This document shows positions 46,001 to 58,578 of a stretch of 64,000 nt of DNA, piece after piece. The DNA lies in contig NC_061782.1 in NCBI RefSeq assembly GCF_022458985.1, positions 26,097,672 to 26,161,671 of the forward strand, read 5' to 3'. The stretch is from Mugil cephalus. Taxonomy: Eukaryota > Chordata > Actinopteri > Mugiliformes > Mugilidae. The notes beneath the pieces are model-generated. The model worked only from the letters and a program-made list of their open reading frames with translations. It made no database searches and was not told where the DNA came from. Both the position numbers and the translations under genes were made by a program. Within the stretch, counting starts at the first letter, position 1. Each line of letters opens with the position of its first letter.

Positions 46001-49000
46001 CAGTCAGAGCAAAGTTTACAGAATTTCTCATAAGATTAATAATTTCATCTGTTTATTTAGAAGATATATATTTTAGATATAGATGGGATGTCTGTTTGAA
46101 TGATTCTGATCCTAATCTTAACTTATCACAGTGATTATTTTGAGGATAAAATAATCTTAAAAGTCTTTTGAATGGCTCTTCGAAAGAATCGGATCCACAA
46201 GACCTGTCTCCCTTCAAAGAGCCATACAGTGGTGCTTGAAAGTTTGTGAACCCTTTAGAATTTTCTATATTTCTGCATAAATATGGCCTAAAACATCAGC
46301 AGATTTTTTACACAAGTCCTAAAAGTAGATAAAGAGAACCTAGTTAAACAAATGAGACAAAAATATTATACTTGGTCATTGGTCATTTATTAATTGAGGA
46401 AAATGATCCAATATTACGTATTAGTCAGTGGCAAAAGTATGTGAACCTCTAGGATTAGCAGTTCCTTTGAAAGTGAAATTAGACTCAGGTCAATCAATGG
46501 GATGAGAATCAGGTATGAGTGGGTACCCTGTTTCATTTAAAGAACAGGGATCTATCAAAGTCTGCTCTTCACAACACGTTTGTGGAAGTGTATCATGGCA
46601 TGAACAAAGGAGATTTCTGAAGACCTCAGAAAAAGAGTTGTTGATGCTCATCAGGCTGGAAAAGGTTACAAAACCATCTCTAAAGAGTTTGGACTCCACC
46701 AATCCACAGTCAGACAGATTATGTACAAATGGAGGAAAAATTCAAGACCATTGCTACCCTTCCCAGGAGTGGTCGACCAACAAATATCACTCCGAGAGCA
46801 TGGCGCATAATAGTTGGCGAGATCACAAAGGACCCCAGGGTAACACTGAACAACAATGGTGTGTTTGGCAGGGTTGCAAGGAGAAAGCCACAACTTTTTG
46901 GTTTAACAGAAAAGTGTTATGTTCGGAGAAAGTAAAACAGTGCATTCCAGCATATGAACCCTATCCTATCTGTGAAACATGGTGGGGGTAGTATCAGGGT
47001 TTGGGCCTGTTTTGCTGCATCTGGGCCAGGACGGCTTGCCATCATTGATGGAACAATGAATCAGAATTATATCAGAGAATTATAAAGGAAAATGTCATGA
47101 AGTCTGTCAATGAACTGAATTCAAGAGAAGGTGGATCATGCAGCAAGACAATGTCCCTAAGCACACAAGCCATTCTACCAAAGAATAGTTAAAGAAGAAC
47201 AAAGTTAATGTTTTGGGATGGCCAAGTCCTGACCTTAATCCAATCGGAATGAGGTGGAAGGACCTGAAGCAAGCAGTTAATGTGAGGAAACCCACCAACA
47301 TCCCAGAGTTGAAGCTGTTGGAATGGGCTAAAATTCCTCCAAGCCAGTTCGCAGGGCTGATCAGCAGTTACCGGAAATGTTTAGTTACAGTTATTGCTGC
47401 ACAGGGGGGTCATACCAGATACTGAAAGCTAAGGTTCACATACTTTTGCCACTCACTAATATGTAATATTGGATCGTTTTCCTCAATAAATAAATGACCA
47501 AGTATAATATTTTTGTCTCATTTGTTTAACTAGGTTCTCTTTATCTACTTTTAGGACTTGTGTGAAAATCTGATGCTGTTTTAGGCCATATTTATGCAGA
47601 AACACAGAAAATTCTAAAGGGTTCACAAACTTTCAACCAACACTGTAGATCCAATCTCTACTTTTGGTGAACATGTTGAAATGTTGCATGGAGGTATTGA
47701 AGCCAAGCTTAACCTGTTCGGGGATATTATATACAAGAGCTGCAAGGACAGATTTGGTGAAATTATCGCCAAGCATATGTCTACCCTAAGAAAGAATGGA
47801 AGGGGGGAAAAATAGATCACCCAGCTTGTGCAAAGGCATGGACAACTGGAGGAATGCAACCCAGCCAGAAAGAGAAGGCCTGAAAGCCCTTTGGGAGGAG
47901 GTCAGGCAAAGGCTAGCAAGGCTCCGCTGAGCTGAACGCATACGTAAGTGCAGCAATCAATGGTTGGAGGCACCAAACTACCATCTGGTCAGAGGCTACC
48001 CCCATTGAGAAGCTACATGGACAACATCACCAGCCTCCTTCAGACAGCAGCCTGTACATCTCAGCTGCTGATAAGGTGGGATGAGTTGATGTCATGGGCC
48101 TGCATGAAGGTCAAGTATGCAAATCCCATAGCCTGTCACTCAGGAGAGTGATAATAAGCTGATAACAGAGATAATAACAACACTAATACTTCATCACTGG
48201 GGGAGAGAAAAACCCTCTCCTGATGGAGCAGCCCATCAGAGGCCTAGGAAGGCAGTATACTGCAGAACTGTTCAACAAACAGGTGGGCAGGACTGTCATG
48301 AAACACCTTACAGACGGCCTGGCAAGGACAGACCAAAGTCAACTCCCTGGAAAGTACAAGACCTAGTGCTACCAGTTCACACTCTACAGGAGATTGATGT
48401 GGCTTTTGAAAATGAGCGAAATCACCTACTCCACTGTCAAGATGGATGGAAAAACCAACTCATACATCAGAAAATGGTTTTTGGCTGCCGGGAAAAATGC
48501 ACTGCAACTGTCACTGCAGTCTATCACTGTCAACTGTCAACCACTTGCCTTTTGGGGGACGCTGGGTGATGGGAGGGAAGCTGAGGAATGCTACGAAGGA
48601 ACTTTCAGAGGAGACTGAAAAAGGTAGTTGGGAAGCAGCAGCTCAGGATGTAGAGCGGTCACCCAATAACCGAAAGGTTGGCGGTTTGATTCCGCCCTAT
48701 CCCAAGTCTGTCCATTGTGTCCTTGGACAAGACACTTAACCCACCTTGCTCCCAGGTGCATGCTCCCTGGTGTATGATCGTGAGGCAAAGTGGCGTAGGA
48801 ACAAGCACGTAGGCACAAATTGGCAGCTGTGACTACTGACGTAGTTTACCACCACCAAAGTGTGACCGTGTAAGTGAATGAATAATGCGTACAATTGTAA
48901 GCGCTTTGAGCATCTAAAAATGGAAAGCGCTATATAAAACCAATGCATTATTATTATTAGCTTCTAGCTCTGGCTGAGAAGGAAGGACAGGAGCTGGGGA

Positions 49001-51785
49001 AAGAACACCTAACCCCCAACAACAGCTGCAGGAGGTAACAGCTGCCAGCTGCAGGGGGTGACAGGAAGATGTCCCTCTCACAGCCCTGCCACCAGGAGAG
49101 GTTCCAGGGTTAAAGAGGTGAAATGCTGGTGAATGGTGGTTCCTGGCTGAAGGTCCTGTAGCTGACCCACTAGAGGAGGTGCGACTGACAGCAATGCCCA
49201 GCAGGAAGTTCCATCTATCTGTGCTAAAACTTAAGCAGAGGTTATTTTATAGAGGTCATGTGAAGTTCTGCATTCTGTCTTAAGCTAGCCAAAGCTAGTC
49301 GCTTTACTTCTAACCTTAAAATGCCATGCAGTCAGATAAAAGGTTGTCTGTAAGTATTGTGTGTATTTGGTCAGTGCATCATGGTTATTTTCTTAACATT
49401 TGAGCAAAAAATATAAGTAAATTAAAAGTAATTAAGAGTGATAGTTGATGAACGAGGGCAGCACAGTGGCTCCTCTCAGTGAGAAGGTCCGAGTTTAAGT
49501 CTGTATGTTCTCCCTGTGTCTGGGAGGGTGTCCTCCCACCTTCAAAGACGTGCTTCTTAGGTTAACTGGTGATTCTAAATTGACCTTAGGCACGAGTGTG
49601 AGTGTGAACAGTTGTTTGTCTCTGAGTTACCTCTGCTACCCTAATGAGGATAAGCGGTAGTAGAAGATGAAATGAGATGAGTTCATGAACAAGGATGGAA
49701 AGAAGATACTCCTTCATGAGTGTTACTGTTAAAACCAGCCTGGTGTAGCCAGACTCAGCTTTTATCAGAGTATGAGTCTGGTAATACGCCATCTGGATTT
49801 TATTATGGGGCACATTTAAACCAGTACAGGGAAAGAAAAATCCTCTGCATGTAACTGGATAGTCCTCCAGCCAATCAGAGTCGTTTTGTTAACAAAACAA
49901 ATTCAACTCAGAGTCTGTGCAGCTTCTGCGTCAACTTAACACAGAAGTCTAAACCGCCTATTACTCTTCTGGTGGGGAGTTAGGATTCAAATAGGAACAT
50001 CTGGGGCTGTTACCCTTCAGAAACTCTTATGAAGGGTGTTTGATAATGACCAGATACTTGCCTTTCCTATTTTTCCAATGATGGTAACCCATTTGAAACT
50101 CTGTTGTACCATTCTTTGGAAAAGGAAGACCTCCCTCTACACCCTATTTAAACCCCAACTCCCTACTAGTCTCTTAGAACTGAAAAAGCTACTTGAATTA
50201 AGACTTATAGAGTTTCTACAAGTCTGGTTGTAGTCCTTCTTTTCAGCTGTGTTTTGTTTTGGATATACGATGACCTGGATGTCTAAGAACCTTCACAAAC
50301 ACGTGACACTGTTACATTACATTTTATGGCCTTGACTCTCAAGGTGCGCAGGGACAGCATATGAACCACATACTAACCAGTGTACCTCAGTGGTTGATTT
50401 TAATACGTTTTTTTTTTTTTTTTGACTCAACCATCCCAAACACTGCTGTGTAGTTGCTGGTATGACTGAAGTTCTTGATCTACTGATGGAGTTATTTCAG
50501 ACCAACTGTACAATTTAAATTCAGGCTCGCATTTCACTCAGCACCTCAGCCAAGAGCTGTGATCAACAGCTGCTCCGCTGCCAGGGTAAAACATATGAAG
50601 ATCAAATGCATCACAAACACACCCACACTGGAGGTGTTGCATATACAGTAGAAACATTCTTACCTAATCCTATGAGCGTTCCTGTCACCCACATAATCTC
50701 CGATACCAATGAAGCCAGTGACAGAGCGGCTGTCGGTACCTTTCCATATTTGATCTGGAAAGGATCCATCATGGTCACATATTTATTGTTCCTCATTGGC
50801 TCGGCAAAGAAGAGTCCACCTCGGTAAAGAAAGAAAGAAATCAGACGATTTATTTGGTGAATGTAATGTATGTACATCTGTCATTTGAATGTAGTGGTCG
50901 TGGTTATTTTATATGTAGGCCTACTAATTTGGACTTTCCTCATGAAACTGTTTTGCAAAAGTGGTAAGCCATCAGATGCAGCTGTCACTATAATGATACA
51001 CTCATTACATACAGTATATGCTGTAAATGTAATTTTTCAAAGTAATTTGCCACACAGTTCTAAAATAGTAGGTTACTTTATAATTATTTGGATTCTGCAG
51101 TGTAAAGTATTCAGTCTTGGCTTTGAATCGTACGTATGTTAGTGTGCATTCAGTAGGTTTTAAGAGGATAAAGCTTATTTCTTTCTCATGTGATATTCAT
51201 TGGTTTTGCTCTCCTAATAAGGAAAAATGTGTAATCTGTTCATGTAACAACAGAAGTCCTTCAGTCTGATCTCAGTCTTGACCTTTAAAATTAAATTAGA
51301 TTTTGTTAAGATTAAGATTTTAGCAAAACAAAAAAAAAAAAAAAAAAAAAAAGGCCTGACTAGTATATTATGAATGGTAACCATCTATCTATTATATAGA
51401 TATTGCTACTTATTGTCCTGAGGATAGCAGGGTACACCGTGTACAGGTTGCTAGAGCTACTCTAGCAAGCATAGTAAGCACAACATAAGATGAGGAAGTC
51501 AATCCTCTGGGTTTCTTCTTCATTTTATCCATCCGGTGTTGTGAGCTGTCAACATCATGGGCCCCAGACTGTGCTTCTACAGTATACTCTCTCAAGTTCC
51601 AGTGAAAATTAAACCTCTGACCTTGGAGTGCTCATGGGGCTCTACCTGTTTCCCCAGCACTCATCTTACCTATGATGAAGCACAAAGTTGCTGTGATTGG
51701 CATGACAGCCCAGATCAGTCCCATGGAGGGGTTGTATACCGCCTCTGCCGTGCCCACGATGAATCCTCCTCCTACCCATGTAGCT

Positions 51786-51840
<55 letters not shown>

Positions 51841-52597
51841 TTGACATGCATGCACGGGAAGCTAGGTCGCTACTACCCGTCTGCAACCCGATAGCAAGAA
51901 CCATCCCTTCTACTGTAACTTTAATTAGGAATTAAATTTGAATAGGCATTAACTGTAAATTTAATGAACACTTGTTTTAAAATATCCCTGACATGCACGC
52001 AACAAAACATTAATCTCCTCCGACGTTTGTACGTTTGTATCTTACTCGGCATAACCATACCGCCTTCCTGCCTTTCGAAAAGCAGTCTGTACTCTCCTCC
52101 CACCCGTTAATGTCTAGCAATTTCTAAATATACATATATTAAAATAAAACTCGGGTTTCCGCGATTTGTGGACACAGGTCACGTTTCATCTTATTTTATT
52201 TTGTATAGATCTATATATTTTCAGATTTAAGAAACGAGATATCATTTTAACGTTAAATAATCCGAAACGCAACTGAAATCCCCAATTCATCACAATCACA
52301 AGACAGAAGCAAAGGTTTTTGATTTGTTTTAGTTTTTGTTGTTGTAGTTGGTTTGTCATAATTTCCAGACGTCCTCTCGTCCTTTTGCCCGTTCCCTTGC
52401 CGCAGCTACTCGCCTGTCATGGTGAAAATGCCGACCGCCAGATTGATGCCTCGGTTGCCCAGCAGAGCCATTTCCGTCTTATCCCCCTGGCCCTTCTTGG
52501 CTTCCCTCTTAGACTTGAAGGATGCCCAGATGCCGATCCCGAGGACCAGCAAGTAGAACAGCATCATGACGGAAACTCCGGGGATGTTGAGAGCCAT
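43025..52597 (-). CDS. High-affinity choline transporter-like protein (SLC5A7 family paralogue)
   Basis: A sodium-coupled solute symporter of the SLC5 family, closest to CHT1. Eight coding exons: 52597-52414, 51783-51670, 50819-50664, 45222-45074, 44869-44726, 44276-44123, 43917-43700 and 43576-43025. Phases agree and give 556 residues (human CHT1: 580). Family blocks include [57 protein letters not shown] and, in the C-terminal tail, a DTILKEQNE segment resembling the CHT1 endocytosis motif region. The start has a strong ACCATGG context. Two aromatic residues that bind choline in human CHT1 are changed (Tyr91 to Ala93, Trp254 to Leu256), while Trp62 and Trp141 are kept. Intron 1 has a GC donor. 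Intron 3 (5.4 kb) is packed with transposons. It may be a teleost-specific paralogue with another substrate. Confidence 0.88.
46225..47647 (+). mobile_element. Tc1/mariner-type transposon, decayed
   Basis: Long inverted ends: CAGTGGTGCTTGAAAGTTTG at the left, and CAAACTTTCAACCAACACTG at the right. An inner inverted block includes GTAGATAAAGAGAACCTAGT against its complement near 47530. The transposase is visible in broken frames ([52 protein letters not shown]), with an internal deletion around 46850-46900. It lies in intron 3 of the slc5a7-like gene, opposite to its transcription. Confidence 0.9.
47655..48625 (+). mobile_element. Non-LTR retrotransposon fragment (R2-like group?)
   Basis: Broken frames read [36 protein letters not shown] and, upstream, [20 protein letters not shown]. 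This resembles fish retroelement proteins related to R2-type LINEs. A continuation without coding capacity may lie at 48960-49250. The clade is uncertain. Confidence 0.45.
48630..48958 (+). mobile_element. tRNA-derived SINE with (ATT)n tail
   Basis: GCAGCTCAGGATGTAGAGCG (box A-like) and GGTTGGCGGTTTGATTCC (box B) form the head. The body has CCTTGGACAAGACACTTAAC, and the tail AGCGCTATATAAAACC is followed by (ATT)4. Nearly full length. Confidence 0.8.
49445..49685 (+). repeat. Repeat family A copy
   Basis: Contains GCACAGTGGCTCC, ATGTTCTCCCTGTGTCTGG, GGTGATTCTAAATTG and TGAGGATAAGCGG, matching the copies at 8600 and 18600. Confidence 0.65.
51786..51839. repeat. (CA)n microsatellite next to a splice acceptor
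   Basis: About 27 CA units. On the minus strand this is a (TG)n tract ending two bases before the TACAG acceptor of exon 2 of the slc5a7-like gene. The usual pyrimidine tract is thus replaced by alternating TG. Confidence 0.95.
52412..52413 (-). other. GC splice donor of slc5a7-like intron 1
   Basis: The exon ends ...ATGACAG and the intron starts GCGAGT. Protein conservation ([10 protein letters not shown]) and the phase of exon 2 fix this junction. GC donors are a known minor class (about 1 percent) spliced by the major spliceosome. Confidence 0.85.
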
Positions 52598-52599
52598 GG

Positions 52600-55500
52600 T
52601 GGAGCCGCAGGATTCCGACTGAAGGACTGAGCGTCTGTGGGGCCGCCTGCATGACACAGTAACATATCCCTCCCTGCTGCTGCATGCACACGGTCATGGA
52701 TGAAATGCACTGAAACCCAGTGGAGACGCCTGGTACTGCAAACTGCAGTCAAGGTGGAAGACAGTCATGATTCAAAATGGGACAGGCTTTTTGATTTGTA
52801 CTATTTGTACTATTAGATGTTCTGCTTTGTCTCGGTTGGAGGTGCAAATAGTTTTTGTTTCATACAGTTCAATATATACAGAGAAATATATCTTTGTTTT
52901 TCCACTACTGCAGTTTGATCGTTAGTTCATTCAAAATATGGTTTAGCTTTTATTCTGAAATACTTGGATGCGCAATCCTGAGACAGTAACTGTCTGTAAC
53001 TGATTCCTTTTGTCCGCAGATTACTCTGACTCAACCAGAGTCCTGCTGACTTTCCCATGATACAAAGCAACAAACTGGGGGCCTCTTCACTGTAACAATA
53101 GCTTTATGTGTCTTTACAGTGTTTCTGGGCATCCTGTTGAGCATAGGTCATCTGCAGTATGACCTGAACGCATCATATTGAAGATTTCTCACAGCTCCAG
53201 TTGATCCTTTGAATTGTCATGTAGACAACCTCCTCACTACTTATCAGAACAGTATGAGTGCTGAGTATGAGAGAAATTTGATGCTTTTGGCTGATTTACT
53301 GTATTTTAATAATAACAAAAAATAATATATCAATTTTTATGGCACTTTTCTAAGTACCCAAAGAATCTTTACATGATTGTAAACATAAAAGGAGAAGTAC
53401 ATGGACAGAACAAGACAAATACAAAACAGAGAACACAACTGGAGTGGATGAGGGTGGACAGGGAATGGTCAGATGTTAAAGGTGATCTTGAAGAGGTGAA
53501 ATTTGAGTTTGCTTTTGAATGAAGTGATTGTGTCAGAGTTGCAGATGTTGAGGGGCAGGAATTTCATAGGGTTGGGGCGGTGATAGCGAAGCTCTGTCAT
53601 TTTAACTATTCACAGATATACCACATTTCTTTCATATCAACTGCAAATTGTTCACAAAAATATTCCCACATACCTCATTGTGGGTTTGGGTCTGCAAATT
53701 ATTTTGACTATGTGCTTATTAGAAAATGACCATTTCGTCCCATTTACTTTTAAAACTGGAACAGTCTTTAATTTTCCCAGTGATCTTGTTGTCATCTGCA
53801 CTGATTCATTGCTGGATGTATATTCCCAGGTGTATATTTAGTCTACAATGTAATGTATGCTCTGTGTAATTTTCTTACACAACATGTCAGCAAGGCAGAG
53901 AGATGGGCAGCTGTTACTTTATGATCTTTGGATGATAAAGTTTAGTTTTGATCTTTATTTAATCAGTAAAGCCTCTGACCACACTGACATGATAGCTGGC
54001 CACTGAAACTTTACTGTTCCAGTTATGATTTGTTGCTCAAGGGCACCTCAGCGGGGCCACCTGTGGATTTAGTGTCTGTGTCACCACAGGAAGCAACATT
54101 TGACGATCCAGTCATCAAACACTATTGCTGACACCTTCAGTACTTAACCAGTGGGGCACCACACTAAGCCTGCTGTCACATTCTTCAGATTAAGTCTTTG
54201 TGATTACGAATCAGCATCCCAGCAGATGCTTTTTAATGCCATTTAAGTCATTTAATCATGACTGTTGTTTGTGGCTTGTGGTTTTGCACTATTAGACATT
54301 GTAGGTTAGCATACACAAAACACTTCTCACTGAATCATGCCTTGTGCCTTTGCTGATAATTAATTTAGAAATCTTGGATTTGTCTAAAAATAATAACTAA
54401 ATGTTATTGTCTTTTCTGTTACTCGTGTGTTGGCTTATTACGACCATCAAGCCTGTGTTTTTCCACTCTTGTGCACAATGCAAATGAAAAAAAGAGTCAC
54501 TTGCTGAAACATTTTCTGTTGTCACATGAAAGGACAAAAAGGGACAGCCACAAGATTGCAGTCTGCCTGTATGTATTCATTTAGATGCATGTTTTTTAAT
54601 GTATTATGTCAATCTGCTTTGTTATACAGTATTATAAGTCATGAAAAAAGTCCTTGCTAAAACACTTTCAGTTTCCTCATTGGTTCATTTTGATTGGAGG
54701 GTATGGGCACATAGTAAGAAGCAGTTAAGAATTCGCAAACTAGGGAATCTTAAAACTTGATTCTGATCAAGCATGATTCTAATGCATTTGTTGATGTATT
54801 TTTGATTGAATCACCAGTTTCCAAAACGACATTTCCCCTGATTTTATTATTATTCTTTTTTCCATCGCTGCATTATTATTGTCTCTGTCCTTGTGAGTAA
54901 AATCTGTTTACTGCCCCTTTAAAAAGAAGCCAATTTACTGGACAGTCACCCAAACATATAGAACTGAGATAAAGGCTGCTGCAATATATTGATGTCAGTC
55001 CTTCATGCAAATCTTCACTCCCTGCATGTTCACAAACACAGCATGGTTCATCTACGCCAACAGAGAACATTCAGCCCATTAGGGCCTCATTCAAAGCAGG
55101 CAGCTGAGCTCTATGGAGATAAGAAGCTGAGCTCTGCAGCAATAATCAGCATCCCACAAAGCACCTCTATGCATACTTTCACACACAGACCTGATGCAGT
55201 TACACACACACCTGCAATTACCCTGCAATTTTTACTGACACTCAGACACAAGACCTTTGGCTCTGAAAGAACATGTAAAGTTTTTTAGGACTTTAAAGGA
55301 ATACTTTTTGGTGGATTGAAGTTGGCAGGTAAGATAATGGTGAAAATGTATTATTTGATTCTTGAACTTTATAAACCTTAAACAGAAGATACAACCAAGT
55401 TTAACTTACTTTAAATATTGACTTTCTAAAGATGTAAATCATGAGAGAAACATAAATGGAGTTGTTTGTTTGAACTGATAATTTGTCTGAAAACTGTATG

Positions 55501-56150
55501 GACCTGTATTTACTGCATTTTCTCAAATCATAACATACTGTAGCTTTGTTATTTTGTTAAATACATTGCATAGCTAATACACTTTGCATTGCCTGCCCAG
55601 TGCCAGCTACAAACAGACAAAACTCTCTAACAGGTAGCTGAAGAAGACAGAACATCACGCAGTTGACTGCAGGAAAGCAAACTAGAGCTAAAGTAAAATA
55701 GAGACAGCTTTTGTTTTTCTAAATGTAGATAAATGTGTATTGAGGTTTTACGATAAACAATTTATTTGTCATGTATACTATTTAAAACAACAACAAAAAA
55801 CATTTTGTCTCCACACTTTAATCAATGTCTTTTGTGATGCCCTATCATTTTTGCAATACCAAAAAGCAAAATGGAAGGCATGATGGCAGAATTGAGTTGG
55901 ATAGTTGAGAGGCGTCAAACCTAATGGTCATCTGTCTGCATTCAGAGCAATAATACATCAAGGTCGCAGTTAGGATATGAAAACGTGTGTGGTGCTTGTG
56001 TGGGGCTAATATTTGTTCTGGTTTTTCACCCTAGAGTAATGTGGATATTACAACCTACTTTACTCACAACATCAGCAAGGGGACAAACTTCAAAGGGGCA
56101 TCAGAGTCAATCTAAACAGCTGAACACATAAATAGGCCACTGTGTTGCCT
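52600..56150. other. Intergenic region with LINE-like 3' UTR remnant
   Basis: Holds the 5' flank of the slc5a7-like gene. At about 53310-53600 there is a segment (AGGTGAAATTTGAGTTTGCT and onward) resembling the structured 3' UTR of L2-type LINEs such as 10450-10650. No other coding sequence could be supported. A (CA)-rich ORF at 54989-55288 looks spurious. Confidence 0.45.
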
Positions 56151-56155
56151 TTTTT

Positions 56156-57345
56156 ATGGCTGACAGCTGCACAGTGACAACAACTGTCCCAGTCAACGTC
56201 ACCAGCAACAGCACCACACCTGCAGCTGTCCAGGTAGCCACTGTGATCGACTGGTTGACCTTTACCATTGGGTTGCCTGCCATCGGCCTGGCTATTTACA
56301 CCCTAAAGAATCTGTACAAAGGTTTGTCCTCACCTGCTGAGATCAAAAATGTATGTTTTGCAGAAAACACAATCAATGTGTCACATGATGGGGTCTCTGT
56401 ACTTCCATTTGCTATTGAAAGTGTTGTTGTTTGAGAGTAAAAAGTTCAGCCAAAGGTTTTACATAGACATGTAAATGACCAAAGTGCTGCTGTGTGGCTT
56501 GAGAAACTGTACCAGTTTCTACTGTACCAGTACTAATTGTACTGGCACTAGGGTGCCAGTACAATTAGTAGTTTAGTTTTGGTAACACATACATGTGGCA
56601 ATCCTGCGTTCTCTGTCCAGGTGATAGTAAAGTTCCAGTGCACGTCATGTTTCTCCTGATTTCTGACATCATCAGTTTCTTTGGTCGTCCTCGTGTGGAT
56701 AAGGGCATGGAGAGGGGATCTGTCTTCTCTTCCAATCCTACCGACTTCATCTTCTATTTTGGTGTGGTCTCCAACATCACCCTCATGCTGCTCATTGCAC
56801 AGGAACGCCATCTCCTGGTGGCCTACCCACAGTGTCTGGGGTGCTGCAGCATGATAAGGAGGTCTCCTGCAGTGGCCCTGGTGGTGTGGGCCACTCCATT
56901 TGGGATCCTGGCCCTCGCTGTGCTACAGTACAACATGTGGTTTGCCGTGTCTCTGCTTGCTCCTTTCCCCTTCCTCCTCTTCTTTGCTGTAGACGCCTGG
57001 AGAGCCTTGATTTGTTCCCGGTCCAATCCTCCAAACCCAGAGAGGAGGAGGACGGCGTGGGGAATTGGTGCTATCCTGGCCAACTACACTCTCCTCTATT
57101 CCCCCTTCATCCTTAGCATCCTCCTGAAGGCTCTGTGCTGTGATGTGACGGTGGGCTACCTGGGACTGGTGTCTCATCTGCTGCTGTACCTGAGCCCTCT
57201 GGTTGACCCCTTCCTCTACATATTTATGACCAAAGGGCTGAAAGAAGTGCTGCAGGCATTGCCCTGCTGTCAGAACCGAAATCTGAAAGAGAACACAAGA
57301 CTTGCAGTGACTACTGTGGCAGAGACTGTGGAGACAAGACTTTAA
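56156..57345 (+). CDS. Atypical class A (rhodopsin-like) GPCR
   Basis: A seven-pass receptor of 296 residues in two exons: 56156-56321 (GTTTGT donor) and 56621-57345 (TGTCCAG acceptor). The extracellular N terminus has two N-glycosylation sites (NVT, NST). TM1 lies at about residues 27-50 and TM2 around VPVHVMFLLISDII. The TM3 end reads AQERHLLVAYP in place of DRY, and TM7 reads LVDPFLYIFM in place of NPxxY. No cysteine pair for the TM3-ECL2 disulfide is visible, and the TM6 CWxP motif is absent (ANYTLLYSPF instead). The C tail has a CC pair for possible palmitoylation. It resembles lineage-specific teleost receptors without a known ligand. AATAAA lies near 58052. Confidence 0.8.
56531..56570. 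other. Perfect 18-bp hairpin in the GPCR intron
   Basis: Arms at 56531-56548 and 56553-56570 are exact reverse complements around a TAGG loop. The structure ends 50 bases before the exon 2 acceptor. Confidence 0.9.
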
Positions 57346-58200
57346 GGAGGACAGCTGGTTTTCAAAACACATTTAGATCCAAGTTAGTCTAGTTCGGACC
57401 ACTGATTATCATTATAGCTTATGGTCAGGACATTACTTTGTGTCTGCAGTTTGGCTCCATCTTATGTACTGATGGCGCAATGACATCCAGTGGTGGAGTC
57501 AGCATTACTGATTGGCTTCAAGTCTGCTGATAATCCACACACTTGTCTGATCAGCAGCTACTTAAACTCAGCTGTTGTGGTTGCAAGTCTCTTTTAATCG
57601 CTCTGAGTTGCTCTTTATGTCCAAGTTCTCAAAAAGGTAAAGTGACTTCTTCTCTGGTTTTCATGCCACACTGCACTTATGTATGGGTTTATAATCTACC
57701 TATTTTGGTGTCATTAATACATTTTTAAAAAGTCCCATCTCTAGAAAATCTCTTTTTCTGTAAAATCATGTCTAGAATCTCATATACTTAAAGCACAGCT
57801 TCACTTTAAAAACTTAAATCAAATCTAAGTGTGTAACAATTAATATTGCCATGGGAAAATTTGCCATTAAAGTTCATGTATGTGTTTTGTCATTTCACAC
57901 CATGTTTAGACCCTTCACTATATCCTGACTCTCATTTGTTGCATGGGTTTATGTTCTTAGTTTCATCTGGTTGGATGAGTGAAAGCAACTGGACAAAAAG
58001 TCACAAGCCAACTGATACTGTTGTACCAGCATAGACTGTAGTTAACACTGTAAATAAACAGCTACCATTTGGAGTCACAATGGTGTGATTTGCTTCTGTT
58101 ATACACTATCCCTTGTGGATATGTATCTTAAAGTACTTCACTTGGTGAGATCAAAATAACAAATGAAATGTTGGAGGTGGACCAAACATTTTAGTAAAAT
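57346..58200. other. GPCR 3' UTR and spacer
   Basis: No further ORF is supported. A poly(A) signal (AATAAA) near 58052 probably ends the GPCR transcript. Confidence 0.5.
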
Positions 58201-58209
58201 TATAATTTA

Positions 58210-58320
58210 GAATGTAGAATCAGGCTTGCTCTGGAGGTTGCAGGCTGGTTTTTGTGAAGCGTCTTGAGACGATTTGTATTGTTATTGGCGCTATATAAAT
58301 AAAACTGAATTGAATTTAAA
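58210..58320 (+). repeat. LINE 3'-tail copy
   Basis: AGGCTTGCTCTGGAGGTTGC through GTCTTGAGACGATTTGTATT to the (TGAAT) end is nearly identical to 18085-18180. It is a short 5'-truncated insertion of the same LINE family. Confidence 0.75.
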
Positions 58321-58578
58321 ACCCAAAGAAATTACATTGTCTGCTGTATTTGTAGTGTGGGAAAAGGGAGGTTTTAATGACCCTTTTACAATGGGAATTA
58401 AAACACAAATTTATGTTTGGCAGGTATTTAGTATGGACAAATGATTTTTATTTAGTTGTCCTCCTTGCTCTGTTTGGACACAACAGGATATTTGCTATAA
58501 AGTCAGCAGCTTCTCTGCAACATCCAGTAACTTTGGTTTTATACTGCTCCTCCTTCCTCCACCTTGGTAGGATTGACT

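Noticed and set aside
46515-46991. A 158-codon ORF as an independent gene in the slc5a7-like intron.
   Set aside because: It lies between the inverted ends of a Tc1-type transposon and overlaps its broken transposase in another frame.
48640-48720. A tRNA gene suggested by box A and box B sequences (also at 2590-2648 and 41650-41710).
   Set aside because: The cloverleaf is degenerate, and each sequence is followed by SINE body and tail. They are SINE heads.
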